A stretch of 64,000 bases of DNA from Natronobacillus azotifigens (GCF_026805325.1 NZ_JAPRAT010000020.1:1-64000); one strand, 5' to 3'. Shown: positions 1 through 10,830, counted from the first letter of the stretch. The notes: generated from the sequence alone by a model not told the origin. Numbers and translations: made by a program.

Positions 1-133
1 CGTAAGACTCCCACTTCAAAACAAGGAGAATACCAAGTTGTGTAAGTGTGAGTAACGGACGCTAGCACCCCGAATGGTTCAACTAACAATCAGTGGGGGA
101 ATACCTAAAAACCCCCACTGATTGAAGTTTCAC
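1..133 (+). mobile_element. bcr1-like dispersed element, left end outside window
   Basis: Right-hand part of a non-coding element repeated several times in this window (best copies 3130-3300 and 19603-19771). It contains the folded left arm (ending GAGTAACGGAC), the conserved block GCTAGCACCCCGAATGG, and the terminal hairpin CAATCAGTGGGGG / CCCCCACTGATTG. It ends GAAGTTTCAC followed by TTTATC at 134-139, the usual target sequence. The left end and left target copy lie outside the window. It sits directly upstream of ywiB. Confidence 0.75.
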
Positions 134-218
134 TTTATCAGAAAAACACGGTTATACTTGAGTTTCTGGTGAGAAATTTCTATACTAAGAGATACTTAAT
201 CGATTAAAGGATGATACA

Positions 219-653
219 ATGAGTAGGGGAAAGGCAACGGTAAGACTTCAGTTGAAATCAGAAATAAGCGAACAGGCTGAGCGACAAGTTACAGAAGTAG
301 AAGCGATCGGTTACTTATATAAACAATCTGGGCGTACGGTCCTTACTTATATCGAAGAACGAGAGGACCAACAAAAAATAGCAAATTTGATTACCATCAC
401 ACCAGATAAAGTGAGTATTAAACGATCAGGTGCAGTGGAGATGCATCAGCAATTCAAGCGTGATCAAAAAACAGAAAATGTATATCGTCATCAATTTGGA
501 ACGATTCATATGGAGACTTTTACAGAAGAGATCCGTTATCTACCACTGACGGTAGAAGAAGATGGGCAGTTATTGATGCGGTATACGACGAAATTAAACG
601 GTGAAGGAGAACGCCATCATCGATTATTGTTGATTATGAAGGAGGAACTATAA
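219..653 (+). CDS. ywiB: YwiB/DUF1934 family beta-barrel protein
   Basis: Small cytoplasmic protein (144 aa) of the YwiB family, whose cellular role is not established. Recognition rests on overall sequence and on its place immediately before argS, as in B. subtilis. No signal peptide or membrane segment is visible; the chain is a run of short alternating strands, as expected for the family's beta barrel. The ATG has AAAGGATG eight bases upstream. Its TAA stop touches the ATG of argS, and the GGAGG of argS lies within its last codons, so the two are probably translationally coupled. A bcr1-like element lies just upstream, so any promoter must lie in or beyond that element or in the 80 bases after it. 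Confidence 0.85.
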   Translation: MSRGKATVRLQLKSEISEQAERQVTEVEAIGYLYKQSGRTVLTYIEEREDQQKIANLITITPDKVSIKRSGAVEMHQQFKRDQKTENVYRHQFGTIHMETFTEEIRYLPLTVEEDGQLLMRYTTKLNGEGERHHRLLLIMKEEL

Positions 654-2324
654 ATGAACATCATGCAAGAGATGGAAGAAAGATTAAAAACGGAAATAAA
701 AAATGCCGTAACGAAAGCAAAACTAGCGACAGAAGCAGAAATGCCTGAAATCATTTTGGAAAAACCAAAAGAGAAAGCACACGGGGACTATGCTACCAAT
801 ATCGCGATGCAATTAGCGAGAGTAGCAAAGAAAGCGCCACGTCAAATTGCTGAACAGCTTATCGCTGAACTAGATCAAGCAAAAGCATCGATAACGCAAA
901 TTGATGTTGCGGGTCCTGGATTCATCAATTTTTTTATTGATAATAGTTATTTAACGCGTTTAATTCCACTGATTTTAACAGAAGAAGGGGACTATGGAAA
1001 GTCTAACGCTGGTTTAGGGGAAAGAGTTCAAGTCGAGTTTGTATCGGCAAATCCTACAGGTGATTTACATTTGGGACATGCACGTGGAGCATCTGTTGGC
1101 GATTCTTTATGCAACCTACTAGAAGCGGCTGGTTATGATGTAGAACGTGAATATTATATTAACGATGCGGGTAACCAAATCAACAATTTAGCGACTTCTG
1201 TAGAAGCGCGTTACATGCAAGCACTTGGAAAAGACTATCCGATGCCAGAAGATGGTTATCACGGAAAAGATATTATCGCTTTAGGCGAAGAACTCGTCGA
1301 GCGTTATCAGGACGAATGGGTGAACAAGTCAAAAGAAGAACGTCTAGCATTTTTCCGTACATATGGACTGGAGTATGAGTTAAAGAAGTTAGCGAATGAC
1401 TTAGAACAATTCCGTGTTCACTTCGATCATTGGTTCTCAGAAACATCGCTCTATGAGGATGGAAAAATAGAACCTACTCTTGCCCAGTTAAAAGAAAAAG
1501 GTCATATTTACGAAGAAGATGGAGCTACTTGGTTCCGAACAACGGATTTTGGTGATGATAAAGACCGTGTATTAGTGAAAAATGATGGATCATACACGTA
1601 TTTAACACCGGATATTGCTTATCACAAAAATAAATTAGATCGCGGATTTAATAAACTAATTAATATTTGGGGAGCAGATCACCATGGTTATATTCCAAGA
1701 ATGCGTGCAGCTATTCAAGCACTAGGCAATGAAGCAGATACGCTGGAAGTGGAAATTATTCAAATGGTAAATCTATTTGAAAATGGTGAAAAGGTAAAAA
1801 TGAGTAAGCGTACAGGGAAAGCTGTTACGTTAAGAGAGTTAATGGAGGAAGTTGGCATCGATGCTATGCGATACTTCTTCGTTATGAGATCGAGTGATGC
1901 ACATCTTGATTTTGATATGGACTTAGCAAAATCAGAATCAAATGACAATCCCGTATTTTATGTTCAATATGCACATGCGAGAATTTGTACGATGCTGAAA
2001 CAAGCAGAAGAAAAAGGATTTTGCGTTGATGAGAACTTTGACGCCAGTCTATTGAAGAGTGAGAAAGCGGAAGTATTGTTAAAGCATCTCGGTCAATTCC
2101 CACAAGTAATTGCGGATGCGGCAAATAACCGCACACCACATCGTATGACACAATATATTTTCGAGTTAGCAGCAAACTTACACAGTTTCTATAATGCGGA
2201 AAAAGTGTTAGATCCAAATGATCCAGAAAAAACAAAAGCACGATTAGCCTTAATGAAAGCAGTTCGAATTACGATTGCAAACGGCTTAAAACTAATCGGC
2301 GTATCCGCACCAGAGAGTATGTAA
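654..2324 (+). CDS. argS: Arginyl-tRNA synthetase
   Basis: Class I aminoacyl-tRNA synthetase that charges tRNA-Arg in the cytoplasm. The 556-aa length is typical. The N-terminal Add-1 domain covers roughly residues 1-110. The HIGH signature appears as HLGH at 139-142 within [16 protein letters not shown], the KMSKR-type loop starts at K382, and the C-terminal helical anticodon-binding (DALR) domain begins near 440 (YVQYAHARI). The start ATG directly follows the ywiB stop, with GGAGG at 641-645. A strong terminator follows within 10 bases. Nothing is unusual; no T-box leader is visible upstream. Confidence 0.98.
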   Translation: MNIMQEMEERLKTEIKNAVTKAKLATEAEMPEIILEKPKEKAHGDYATNIAMQLARVAKKAPRQIAEQLIAELDQAKASITQIDVAGPGFINFFIDNSYLTRLIPLILTEEGDYGKSNAGLGERVQVEFVSANPTGDLHLGHARGASVGDSLCNLLEAAGYDVEREYYINDAGNQINNLATSVEARYMQALGKDYPMPEDGYHGKDIIALGEELVERYQDEWVNKSKEERLAFFRTYGLEYELKKLANDLEQFRVHFDHWFSETSLYEDGKIEPTLAQLKEKGHIYEEDGATWFRTTDFGDDKDRVLVKNDGSYTYLTPDIAYHKNKLDRGFNKLINIWGADHHGYIPRMRAAIQALGNEADTLEVEIIQMVNLFENGEKVKMSKRTGKAVTLRELMEEVGIDAMRYFFVMRSSDAHLDFDMDLAKSESNDNPVFYVQYAHARICTMLKQAEEKGFCVDENFDASLLKSEKAEVLLKHLGQFPQVIADAANNRTPHRMTQYIFELAANLHSFYNAEKVLDPNDPEKTKARLALMKAVRITIANGLKLIGVSAPESM

Positions 2325-2332
2325 TAATATCG

Positions 2333-2370
2333 AAAGGCGTTCTTGTTTTAAAACAAGAACGCCTTTTCTT
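2333..2370 (+). terminator. Intrinsic terminator after argS
   Basis: Near-perfect hairpin AAAGGCGTTCTTG / CAAGAACGCCTTT with a short AT loop and a T-rich tail, eight bases after the argS stop. It closes the ywiB-argS unit. The rest of the gap to 2557 shows nothing I can name. Confidence 0.9.
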
Positions 2371-2557
2371 GCAAGATAAGAAAACACCAAAAATCTGTCA
2401 CCAATATAATCCTTCATCGTTTAGATTATTTCTTGAAAAACGATTCATACAACATGTAATTTTAGAACAGAAGTATGGACTTCTTCCATAACACGGATAG
2501 TATCGAGAAGTTGAATCTACTTCTATGTGTCATTTGCTTAAAAATAGAAAAAATGTA

Positions 2558-2586
2558 TTGACTTTCTAGAAAAAAATTCGTAACAT
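2558..2586 (+). promoter_or_regulatory. Probable sigma-A promoter of the disrupted gene at 2637
   Basis: TTGACT (2558-2563), a 17-base spacer, then TAACAT (2581-2586), about 50 bases upstream of the ATG at 2637. Good spacing; the -10 matches TATAAT at four of six positions. Confidence 0.5.
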
Positions 2587-2636
2587 GTATTTGTAAAAAT
2601 TTATAAATAAATGGAAATTAGGTGAGGGGAGAAATA

Positions 2637-3391
2637 ATGAAAAACAGATTAGTTGTTTGTATAATTTTATGTTTGGTTACTGTTTTTATCCTTATCCCAC
2701 AAGTATCTTTAGAAGTAAATGCTCGCCAACTTGACTCCAGTTTAGATGAGTATGTAAATGAATTGGTTAGGATGCAACCCGGCATTACAAAAACAGAGGT
2801 AGAAGAAGCAGTTGCACCGTCGGCAAAAATGTTAAACAGAACAGAAGAAGAAATAGCAAAAGAGTCACTGAATGAACTACACAAAGCATTTTTGGAAAAT
2901 ATAAAGGAGCTAGAACAAACGAATGACGATAGTTTAGTGTCAACCATCAATTTGATCAGGACGGAAATGTTTTAAACCAGCAAACCATAATAGAAGATGC
3001 TGGACAGTACGAGATCATCTTTCCTGCTTGGAAAAATGATTCATTGTATATATATAAAGACGGGACAAATGTTTTTCTAGAAAAATATAATTTAGCTACG
3101 ATGGAACGCGAAGAACAATGGAATTTATCCCGGAGCAACCGTTCGTAAGACCCCGACTTCAAAACAACGAGAATATCAAGTTGTTACAGTGGGAGTAACG
3201 GACGCTAGCACCCCGAATGGTTCAAAGGCCTTTAGGTCATCCTTTAGGGCTAACAATCAGTGGGGGAATACCTAAAAACCCCCACTGATTGAAGTTTCAC
3301 TTTATCAAAAAAATATGATAAGCGTTTAAATGGGTTGTTTATCTATGATCTTGAAATTTTAGATAAAGAAAATTTGGTTGAGAGGGAGTAG
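2637..3391 (+). pseudogene. Disrupted secreted protein gene (frameshift plus bcr1-like insertion)
   Basis: Three coding-like pieces lie in series. Piece 1 (2637-2975) starts at an ATG after GAGGGGAG and encodes a signal peptide (MKNRLVVCIILCLVTVFIL) and a charged helical domain, then runs out of frame. Piece 2, one frame over, continues from about 2940 (QFDQDGNVLNQQTIIED) to 3129. A 171-bp bcr1-like element then interrupts it. Piece 3 (3307-3391) reads YDKRLNGLFIYDLEILDKEN and stops at 3389-3391. Removing the element with one target copy (177 bp, 59 codons) joins pieces 2 and 3 in frame as EEQWNLSKKYDKRL. A one-base deletion near 2930-2945 would explain the first break. The intact product would be about 190 aa; the family was not recognised. 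Confidence 0.7.
3130..3300 (+). mobile_element. bcr1-like element, complete copy inside a gene
   Basis: 171-bp copy flanked by TTTATC at 3124-3129 and 3301-3306. It begins CCGGAGCAACCG and ends GAAGTTTCAC. Internal structure: a long left hairpin (GTTCGT paired with ACGGAC outside, AACAAC with GTTGTT inside), the conserved GCTAGCACCCCGAATGG block, then a 13-bp hairpin CAATCAGTGGGGG / CCCCCACTGATTG. There is no ORF of note and no clear terminal inverted repeat, so it is non-autonomous. It resembles bcr1 of the B. cereus group, which I recall as about 155 bp, TTTAT-targeting and folded; that comparison is from memory. Confidence 0.85.
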
Positions 3392-3396
3392 GCAAG

Positions 3397-3594
3397 ATGA
3401 ACAAATGGCTAATTGCTAGTTTGGTTTATATCCTAACATGTACAGTTCTACAATTCATTTCATCTAGTGATCCAGCGTATGATACGTTTGTATTTAAATT
3501 TATACTGAGTCAAGTTTACGCCATCCCGTTGTTTTTGATTACTGTATTGGTCATGTGTTTTGTGCAAAAGGGAAGCAATGAAGCGGAGAATTAA
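3397..3594 (+). CDS. Small two-segment membrane protein
   Basis: 65-aa protein with two hydrophobic segments (about residues 4-21 and 33-56) joined by a short loop (SSSDPAYDTF), ending in a polar tail. No family was recognised. The ATG lies five bases after the TAG that ends the disrupted gene, and its ribosome-binding site GAGGGAG sits over that stop, so it was probably cotranscribed and coupled with that gene and may have worked with its secreted product. With the upstream gene broken, expression may depend on read-through of the inserted element. Confidence 0.6.
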   Translation: MNKWLIASLVYILTCTVLQFISSSDPAYDTFVFKFILSQVYAIPLFLITVLVMCFVQKGSNEAEN

Positions 3595-3652
3595 GCAACA
3601 CAATATATGTAAAATAAATTACCAAATAAAATCGTAATAAAAGGCTAGTGTT

Positions 3653-3680
3653 AAAAGCATCCCAAGTTGGATGTTTTTTT
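3653..3680 (+). terminator. Intrinsic terminator
   Basis: Stem AAAGCATCC / GGATGTTTT around the loop CAAGTT, followed by a T run, about 60 bases after the small membrane protein gene. Confidence 0.7.
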
Positions 3681-3935
3681 CACACGAAGATAATGTTTAA
3701 TTGAAACGAGTAAGAACTACATGTAAAAAACAGACAGTGTATACTGAATATTTGATGTATGGTGAAACAAAACCGCTCTCTCTTAAATGCGAATCCTGTA
3801 TGTCAAGCTTTTGCACCTTAGTAGCTAAATTATCACTACCAATAAATAGAATACTAACTAGAAAAAAAGCATGCATTTTTCCTTTGAATGCGTTACCATA
3901 TAAAAAACATATATAAATCAGAAGAGGTGTAAAGA

Positions 3936-4523
3936 ATGCAAAAACTAATATTTTTTGTCGGAGTAGCGGGAACAGGAAAAACAACCGTAGCTAAAGAGAT
4001 CGCGAAAGAAGTACCATGTGCATTTTTAGATCGTGATACAGTTGGAGGCCGATTTGTAGAAAGATTTTTAGTATTGCAAGGTATGGATAAAGATGATCGT
4101 GATTCCGAATTCTATAAAGAGAATCTACGCGATTTAGAATACGATACAACGAAAGACATATGTATTGAAAATTTAGCCGCTGGTCAAAATGTATTTATGA
4201 TTTCTCCTTTTACAGCAGAATTAAAGAATAAAGCATGGATTGAAGAAGTGTTAGCAGCAAGCGGTAAAACATTTGCTGATGTGGATGTAAAGGTAGTTGT
4301 TGTCACCTTAGAAGATATCGAAACACAACGGAACCGAATTGAAGAACGAGGCACAATCCGCGATACTTGGAAATTAGAAAATTGGGATAGCTATGAAACA
4401 CGGGTGAATTTTGTACCAACGATTAACTGGGCGATTCCGGAAGACAATATTCACATTTTTGATAATTCAGGAGATCTGACAGCTCAGAAAGTAGCACCAC
4501 TTGTAGAATTTGTTCAAGGATAA
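3936..4523 (+). CDS. P-loop kinase-like NTPase
   Basis: 195-aa cytoplasmic protein of the AAA_33/zeta-like P-loop kinase type. The Walker A motif GVAGTGKTT lies at residues 9-17, a DRDT motif follows at about 32-35, and an arginine-rich lid (RNRIEERGTIRDTWK) near 131-145 resembles the lid of small-molecule or nucleoside kinases. The substrate cannot be told from sequence. The ATG is preceded by AGAGGTG. It appears to be a single-gene unit between the terminator at 3680 and the rpoE promoter at 4575. The short ORF just upstream (3701-3916) has no convincing ribosome-binding site and is not called. Confidence 0.75.
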   Translation: MQKLIFFVGVAGTGKTTVAKEIAKEVPCAFLDRDTVGGRFVERFLVLQGMDKDDRDSEFYKENLRDLEYDTTKDICIENLAAGQNVFMISPFTAELKNKAWIEEVLAASGKTFADVDVKVVVVTLEDIETQRNRIEERGTIRDTWKLENWDSYETRVNFVPTINWAIPEDNIHIFDNSGDLTAQKVAPLVEFVQG

Positions 4524-4574
4524 GGTGGAGTGCTTACCATGAAGTAACTTTTTCCAACATATCTGCTACAAATA

Positions 4575-4603
4575 TTGCATTTTAATTTTCATACCAATAT
4601 AAT
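4575..4603 (+). promoter_or_regulatory. sigma-A promoter of rpoE
   Basis: TTGCAT (4575-4580), a 17-base spacer, then a perfect TATAAT (4598-4603). It is the strongest promoter match in the 170-base gap before rpoE. Confidence 0.75.
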
Positions 4604-4694
4604 GTACAGGAGACAATTTGATGCTACGTTACAGCCTGACTCAAGAAAAACGAAAAGAGGAAGGTAATAATTTGATAAAGGGAGTGCTTTGACG

Positions 4695-5231
4695 GTGAGC
4701 TTAGCTAATTATAACCGCGAAGAATTACAAGATATTTCAATGATCGAACTAGCAGTAATGATTTTAGAAAAAGAAAAAAAAGCAGTAGGTTATAAGGAAT
4801 TATATCAGCAAATCGCTGAAATGAAGAATTTCACAGAAGCAGATAAAGATCTTTATATTGCACAATTTTATACAGATCTAAACATTGACGGTCGCTTTTT
4901 AACACTAGGTTCTGGAATGTGGGGTCTGAAAAGTTGGTATCCAGTCGAGCAAATTGATGAAGAAATCACTGCTGCACCTAAGAAAAAGAAGAAAAAAGCT
5001 ACAAAGAAAAAGAAAGAGAAAGAGCTTCCGATTGAAGAAATTGATGAAGATATCACAGAAGATCCGCTCGACTTTGATGATACAGATTTTCTTGAGGATG
5101 ATTTAGAGGATAGTGAAGACGAGGATCTTGAGGATGAAACTCTTGAAGATGATTTTGATGACGAAGATGATCTAGATGATGACGAAGATGATTTTGATGA
5201 GGAAGACGAAGATGAAGACGAAGATAAATAA
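4695..5231 (+). CDS. rpoE: RNA polymerase delta subunit
   Basis: Delta factor of Gram-positive RNA polymerase, which speeds recycling and sharpens promoter selectivity. The N-terminal folded HARE-HTH domain covers residues 1-85 and includes the family signature AQFYTDLNIDGRF and WGLKSWYPVEQID. A lysine-rich bridge (KKKKKKATKKKKEKE) follows, then about 70 residues almost wholly Asp/Glu, the known nucleic-acid-mimicking tail. GTG at 4695 is preferred because GGGAG lies about 10 bases upstream; a TTG at 4689 in the same frame is possible but too close to that site. No separate terminator follows; the pyrG attenuator at 5302-5337 probably also ends this transcript. Confidence 0.95.
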   Translation: MSLANYNREELQDISMIELAVMILEKEKKAVGYKELYQQIAEMKNFTEADKDLYIAQFYTDLNIDGRFLTLGSGMWGLKSWYPVEQIDEEITAAPKKKKKKATKKKKEKELPIEEIDEDITEDPLDFDDTDFLEDDLEDSEDEDLEDETLEDDFDDEDDLDDDEDDFDEEDEDEDEDK

Positions 5232-5238
5232 AATCCGC

Positions 5239-5280
5239 TTGACTTTTATACAGTGAGTGAGTAATATTTTATTTGGGCTC
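5239..5280 (+). promoter_or_regulatory. pyrG promoter with GGGCTC initially transcribed sequence
   Basis: TTGACT (5239-5244), a 17-base spacer, TATAAT-like TAATAT (5262-5267), then seven bases to GGGCTC at 5275-5280. In B. subtilis pyrG starts with the same GGGC-type sequence, and at low CTP the polymerase stutters and adds extra G residues. The spacing and the start sequence are seen directly; the stuttering mechanism is carried over from B. subtilis. Confidence 0.8.
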
Positions 5281-5301
5281 TATTAATTAACTAATAGGTT
5301 A

Positions 5302-5337
5302 GCGTCCCCCTATCGTTAGGGGGGCGTTTTTGTTTTT
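5302..5337 (+). terminator. pyrG leader attenuator terminator
   Basis: Hairpin GCGTCCCCCTA / TTAGGGGGGCG with a TCG loop and a T-rich tail, 27 bases after the predicted pyrG start. The C-rich 5' arm (CCCCC at 5306-5310) is the expected pairing partner of extra G residues added at the transcript start, which would disarm the terminator when CTP is low. It probably also terminates rpoE read-through. Confidence 0.85.
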
Positions 5338-5556
5338 GTAAAGACTTAAGTGTGCTGATGAACACATCGATCAGAATGGATACTTGTTTTTACATCGTAT
5401 AGGTTATCAGATGTTTTTGTCATAAGCTCTGCTTTTCTTATATGAAATCCTTGAAAGTGAAATTTCTCAGCTGGTAAGGTAAATACTTTCCTATGATGAG
5501 GATAAAATAGTAGCAAGAATAATAGTTCGTTTTCAAAACGGAGGTAAATGAGAAGT

Positions 5557-5604
5557 ATGCAGGCGCAGGTCGAGCTGGTGGAGCTTCTGAACACTAGAAT
5601 GTAG
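5557..5604 (+). other. Possible leader ORF and hairpin in the pyrG 5' region
   Basis: The 390-base stretch between the attenuator and pyrG contains GGAGG at 5540-5544, then an ATG at 5548 (spacing 3) and an in-frame ATG at 5557 (spacing 12). The frame reads MQAQVELVELLNTRM and stops at 5602-5604, inside a hairpin whose arms are ATGTAGG (5599-5605) and CCTACAT (5611-5617), extended by CACT/AGTG. Composition here is richer in CTG/GTG codons than the neighbourhood. Neither start has ideal spacing, so translation is uncertain. The rest of the leader shows nothing recognisable. Confidence 0.25.
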
Positions 5605-5723
5605 GTTCTCCCTACATGAGTGCTGGAAGAAAGATCCAACGAAGAGGTGCACTGCTTATCATTTGGTGACTTTTGAACATCCTCTAATAGATGATAAAAA
5701 ATAGTGATAAGGGAGAGAGATAA

Positions 5724-7322
<1,599 letters not shown>

Positions 7323-7373
7323 TTCAAGTGAACTTCTGCTTTTGGAGGTTTATATTGGTTCCAATCAGGGTAA

Positions 7374-7418
7374 AACAAGCGATAAAGGGAAATATTTCTT
7401 TATCGCTTGTTTTTTTCA
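7374..7418 (+). terminator. Intrinsic terminator after pyrG
   Basis: Stem ACAAGCGATAAAG / CTTTATCGCTTGT followed by seven T residues. Confidence 0.9.
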
Positions 7419-7512
7419 TTGACGTTTCTTATACATTTTATTTGTAAATGTATACCTCCCAAAGAGGAGTTTCATCAACTTTTTGAAAGGTGGTTGTTTA
7501 CCAAAGATAAGC

Positions 7513-7540
7513 AGGAATTTTTCTATACAGAGTAGAAATT
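7513..7540 (+). promoter_or_regulatory. Possible sigma-H type promoter of spo0F
   Basis: AGGAATT (7513-7519) and GAAAT (7535-7539) resemble the sigma-H boxes AGGAWWT and GAAT with slightly long spacing. B. subtilis spo0F has a sigma-H promoter, which is why this weak match is recorded. The rest of the 300-base gap shows nothing else clear. Confidence 0.3.
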
Positions 7541-7623
7541 ATTAAGATGAAGTACTAAGGTGAGGTGTAAATGGGAAGAACAACATAAAGTAGTATGCTA
7601 TGTCATTAAAGGGGGTTTTTTTT

Positions 7624-7986
7624 ATGTCAAAAACGGTTTTGGTTGTAGATGATCAATCAGGAATCCGTTTGCTATTAGAAGAAATTATCAAAAATGAAGG
7701 GCATCACGTAAAGAGTTGTGAACACGGTAGTGCCGCCATTGCATGTGTTAAAAAGATCAAGCCTGAATTAATCATTATGGATTACCGTTTGCCTCTCATG
7801 GACGGCTGTCAAGTAGTTGAACAATTAGAAAATGAAGGTATCGAGATACCGACCATTTTGATGAGTGGTTTGGTAGATGAGGTGAAGGAAAAGTCAAAAG
7901 ATTTAAAGTCTGTTAAAAGTTATTTTTCCAAACCGTTTAATATTCATATAGTAAAAGATGAAATAAATAAGTTATTGGATGAGTAA
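7624..7986 (+). CDS. spo0F: Sporulation response regulator Spo0F
   Basis: Single-domain response regulator that passes phosphate from sporulation histidine kinases to Spo0B in the phosphorelay. 120 aa, all receiver domain. Acidic pair D9-D10 in VVDDQSGIRLLLEE, phosphoacceptor D53 in IIMDYRLPLMDG, switch residue S81 (the usual Thr is Ser here, in LMSGL), and invariant K103 in FSKPF. The DDQSGIR motif is characteristic of Spo0F rather than CheY. ATG at 7624 is chosen because AAAGGGGG (7608-7615) lies eight bases before it; the frame stays open further upstream without a better site. Position between pyrG and fba matches B. subtilis. Confidence 0.93.
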   Translation: MSKTVLVVDDQSGIRLLLEEIIKNEGHHVKSCEHGSAAIACVKKIKPELIIMDYRLPLMDGCQVVEQLENEGIEIPTILMSGLVDEVKEKSKDLKSVKSYFSKPFNIHIVKDEINKLLDE

Positions 7987-8273
7987 TAGTATGGGTTGAT
8001 TATCAAGTATATTCCATTTTCCTTACTATACAATGGATAATTATCCTTACAACGAATAATTTGTAAAAAAATTTGTCAGAAAACGCTTACATATGAGAAG
8101 TTTTGTTGCACCTTTACAGGGAAGTTGGTATGCTAATAAAGTATCCAATCAACCAACATATTTGACTGGCTATATTGGCTTGTTCAAAAACACGGTATCC
8201 AGTATTTCATTTGTATTTTTGGACATGCACGCAAAAGTATTTATTACTTAAATTATCTAAGGAGGAACAATTA

Positions 8274-9131
8274 ATGCCATTAGTATCAATGACACAAATG
8301 TTACAAGACGCAAAAGCAGGTGGTTACGCGGTTGGTCAATTCAACATTAACAATCTTGAATATATCCAAGCGATTCTACAGGCTGCAGAAGAAGAAAAAT
8401 CTCCAGTTATTTTAGGGGTATCTGAAGGTGCTGGACGATACATGGGCGGCTATGGCGTAGTTGTAGCTATGGTTACTTCTGTAATGGAAGCACAAGGTAC
8501 AACAGTACCAGTTGCTATTCATTTAGATCATGGTTCAAGTTTTGAACAATGTGCGAAAGCGATTCATGCTGGATTTACTTCTGTAATGATCGATGCTTCA
8601 CACGATCCATTTGAAGAAAACGTAGCAACTACTTCAAAAGTAGTAGAACTTGCTCACTTCCACGGTGTATCTGTTGAGGCTGAACTTGGAACTGTTGGTG
8701 GACAAGAAGACGACGTAATAGCAGATGGTGTTATCTACGCTGATCCTAAAGAATGTCAAGAACTAGTTGAACGCACAGGTATTGATACATTAGCTCCTGC
8801 ACTAGGTTCTGTGCATGGTCCTTACCAAGGTGAACCAAATCTTGGATTTAAAGAAATGGAAGAAATCGGAGCTGCTACTGGATTACCTCTAGTACTTCAC
8901 GGTGGTACAGGTATTCCATTGAAAGATATTCAAAAAGCAATCTCTTTCGGAACTTCTAAAATCAATGTAAACACAGAAAATCAAATTCAACAAACAAAAG
9001 TAGTACGTGAAGTCTTAGCTGCAGATTCTGAAATGATTGACCCACGTAAATACTTAGGACCATCTCGTGATGCAATTAAGAATTCTGTAATTGGTAAAAT
9101 GCGCGAATTTGGTTCTTCAAACAAAGCTTAA
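8274..9131 (+). CDS. fba: Class II fructose-bisphosphate aldolase
   Basis: Zinc-dependent aldolase of glycolysis and gluconeogenesis, interconverting fructose 1,6-bisphosphate with dihydroxyacetone phosphate and glyceraldehyde 3-phosphate. 285 aa, the same length as B. subtilis FbaA. Metal and catalytic residues are visible at HLDH (H83, D85, H86), and in the later [17 protein letters not shown] and LVLHGGTG motifs. The frame is open 99 bases further upstream, but ATG 8274 with AAGGAGG just before it is the real start. The transaldolase gene that follows fbaA in B. subtilis is absent here; a terminator follows instead. Confidence 0.97.
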   Translation: MPLVSMTQMLQDAKAGGYAVGQFNINNLEYIQAILQAAEEEKSPVILGVSEGAGRYMGGYGVVVAMVTSVMEAQGTTVPVAIHLDHGSSFEQCAKAIHAGFTSVMIDASHDPFEENVATTSKVVELAHFHGVSVEAELGTVGGQEDDVIADGVIYADPKECQELVERTGIDTLAPALGSVHGPYQGEPNLGFKEMEEIGAATGLPLVLHGGTGIPLKDIQKAISFGTSKINVNTENQIQQTKVVREVLAADSEMIDPRKYLGPSRDAIKNSVIGKMREFGSSNKA

Positions 9132-9146
9132 TTTTTATTTCGCTGA

Positions 9147-9179
9147 TAAAAACCATCCGTTATTTTCGGATGGTTTTTG
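9147..9179 (+). terminator. Intrinsic terminator after fba
   Basis: Stem AAAAACCATCCG / CGGATGGTTTTT. The remaining 296 bases to murZ are AT-rich; a TATAAT lies near 9365 without a convincing -35. Confidence 0.9.
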
Positions 9180-9475
9180 TGTATATATACAAAATTCTGT
9201 TGTTCTTTTGCAATGCCAATATCGACTGATTATTTTAGAGAACTTGAAACCACTTAGAATTAACTAAATTGCATGTGGTTAGTAGATAAGTCATTTTTTT
9301 GACATTCTTTGTTTTATTTTAGAAATTATATCGGATATGGTAGATACTTCAGTCAATTCTTTGTATAATAGGATTAATGCCTTAACCAACGCATTATTTA
9401 CTTGAAAATGTACAAACTAAAGATAACTGATATAGACAGATATAAATTGATCAACAGATAAAGTGAGGAATTTAC

Positions 9476-10762
9476 ATGCAAAAATTATTCGTGCAAGGTG
9501 GTACGCCTTTAAATGGGAAAGTTCGAGTTAGTGGTGCCAAAAACAGTGCGGTAGCTTTACTTCCGGCAACCATTTTAGCGGACTCGAAAGTGATCATCGA
9601 AGGGTTACCAGACATTTCTGATGTAGAGACGTTAGAAGCTCTTTTGGAAGAGATTGGCGGAACTGTGGAGAAAAATGGTCAAACAGTACATATTGACCCA
9701 TCAAGAATGACTGCAATGCCTTTACCGAACGGTAAGGTAAAGAAATTGCGTGCTTCTTATTATTTTATGGGTGCAATGCTTGGACGGTTTAAAAAGGCTG
9801 TAATTGGCTTGCCAGGTGGCTGCCATTTAGGTCCACGACCAATTGATCAACACATTAAGGGGTTTGAAGCGTTAGGGGCCAAAGTAACGAACGAACAAGG
9901 TGCGATTTACTTGCGTGCCGATGAATTAAAAGGTGCGCGTATTTATTTAGATGTAGTTAGTGTTGGCGCAACCATTAATATTATGTTGGCAGCAGTGAAA
10001 GCGACAGGTAAAACAGTCATCGAAAATGCAGCTCGTGAGCCGGAAATTATTGATGTTGCTACATTATTAACAAGCATGGGTGCAAAAATAAAAGGTGCTG
10101 GTACAGATGTTATTCGTATTGAGGGTGTTGATCAACTAACGGGTTGTATGCACACCATTATTCCAGACCGAATTGAAGCTGGTACCTACACGATAATGGC
10201 TGCCGCTCAAGGGGAAAAAGTATTAATTGATAATGTTATTCCACAACATTTGGAATCATTATTAGCAAAGTTACGTGAAATGGGTGTAAATATTGAAGAG
10301 GGCGAAGAACAACTCTTAATTACACCTAGTAAAAAGCTAACAAGTGTGGATATTAAAACACTCGTTTATCCAGGGTTTCCAACGGATCTGCAACAACCGT
10401 TAACCTCTTTACTTACAAAAGCTGAAGGTACCGCTGTTGTAACGGATACGATCTATTCTGCCCGCTTTAAACACATTGATGAACTGCGCAGGATGAATGC
10501 CCAAATTAAAGTCGAAGGCAGCTCTGCGATTATTTCTGGACCTGTGAAATTACAAGGGGCAAAAGTAAATGCAAGTGATCTTCGAGCAGGAGCAGCTCTA
10601 ATTGTAGCTGGATTGATTGCGGATGGCGTTACGGAAATTACGGGACTAGAACATATTGATCGTGGATACGAGCAACTAACGGAGAAATTAACGAATTTAG
10701 GTGCGGTTATTTGGCGTGAAGAAATGACTGAACAAGAAATAGAACAATTCCAAAATTCCTAA
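9476..10762 (+). CDS. murZ: UDP-GlcNAc 1-carboxyvinyltransferase, second paralogue (MurZ)
   Basis: First committed step of peptidoglycan synthesis: transfers enolpyruvate from PEP to UDP-N-acetylglucosamine in the cytoplasm. 428 aa, two EPSP-synthase-type inverted domains. Catalytic, fosfomycin-reactive Cys116 lies in [25 protein letters not shown] near the N-terminus is the UDP-sugar-binding segment. Its place before rho identifies the MurZ/MurAB-type copy; the other copy, MurAA, is at 28479. GTGAGGAA precedes the ATG. The glpX gene found between murZ and rho in B. subtilis is absent. Confidence 0.95.
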   Translation: MQKLFVQGGTPLNGKVRVSGAKNSAVALLPATILADSKVIIEGLPDISDVETLEALLEEIGGTVEKNGQTVHIDPSRMTAMPLPNGKVKKLRASYYFMGAMLGRFKKAVIGLPGGCHLGPRPIDQHIKGFEALGAKVTNEQGAIYLRADELKGARIYLDVVSVGATINIMLAAVKATGKTVIENAAREPEIIDVATLLTSMGAKIKGAGTDVIRIEGVDQLTGCMHTIIPDRIEAGTYTIMAAAQGEKVLIDNVIPQHLESLLAKLREMGVNIEEGEEQLLITPSKKLTSVDIKTLVYPGFPTDLQQPLTSLLTKAEGTAVVTDTIYSARFKHIDELRRMNAQIKVEGSSAIISGPVKLQGAKVNASDLRAGAALIVAGLIADGVTEITGLEHIDRGYEQLTEKLTNLGAVIWREEMTEQEIEQFQNS

Positions 10763-10780
10763 AGAAAAACGAATACAATG

Positions 10781-10820
10781 GGAAAACAGGAACAACGCTC
10801 GTTGTTCCTGTTTTCCTTGT
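10781..10820 (+). terminator. Intrinsic terminator after murZ
   Basis: 16-bp perfect stem GGAAAACAGGAACAAC / GTTGTTCCTGTTTTCC with a GCTC loop and T-rich tail. Confidence 0.92.
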
Positions 10821-10830
10821 GCATAAAAGG

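Noticed and set aside
3701..3916. 71-aa ORF before the P-loop kinase
   Set aside because: No ribosome-binding site, no recognisable domain, and composition unlike neighbouring genes.
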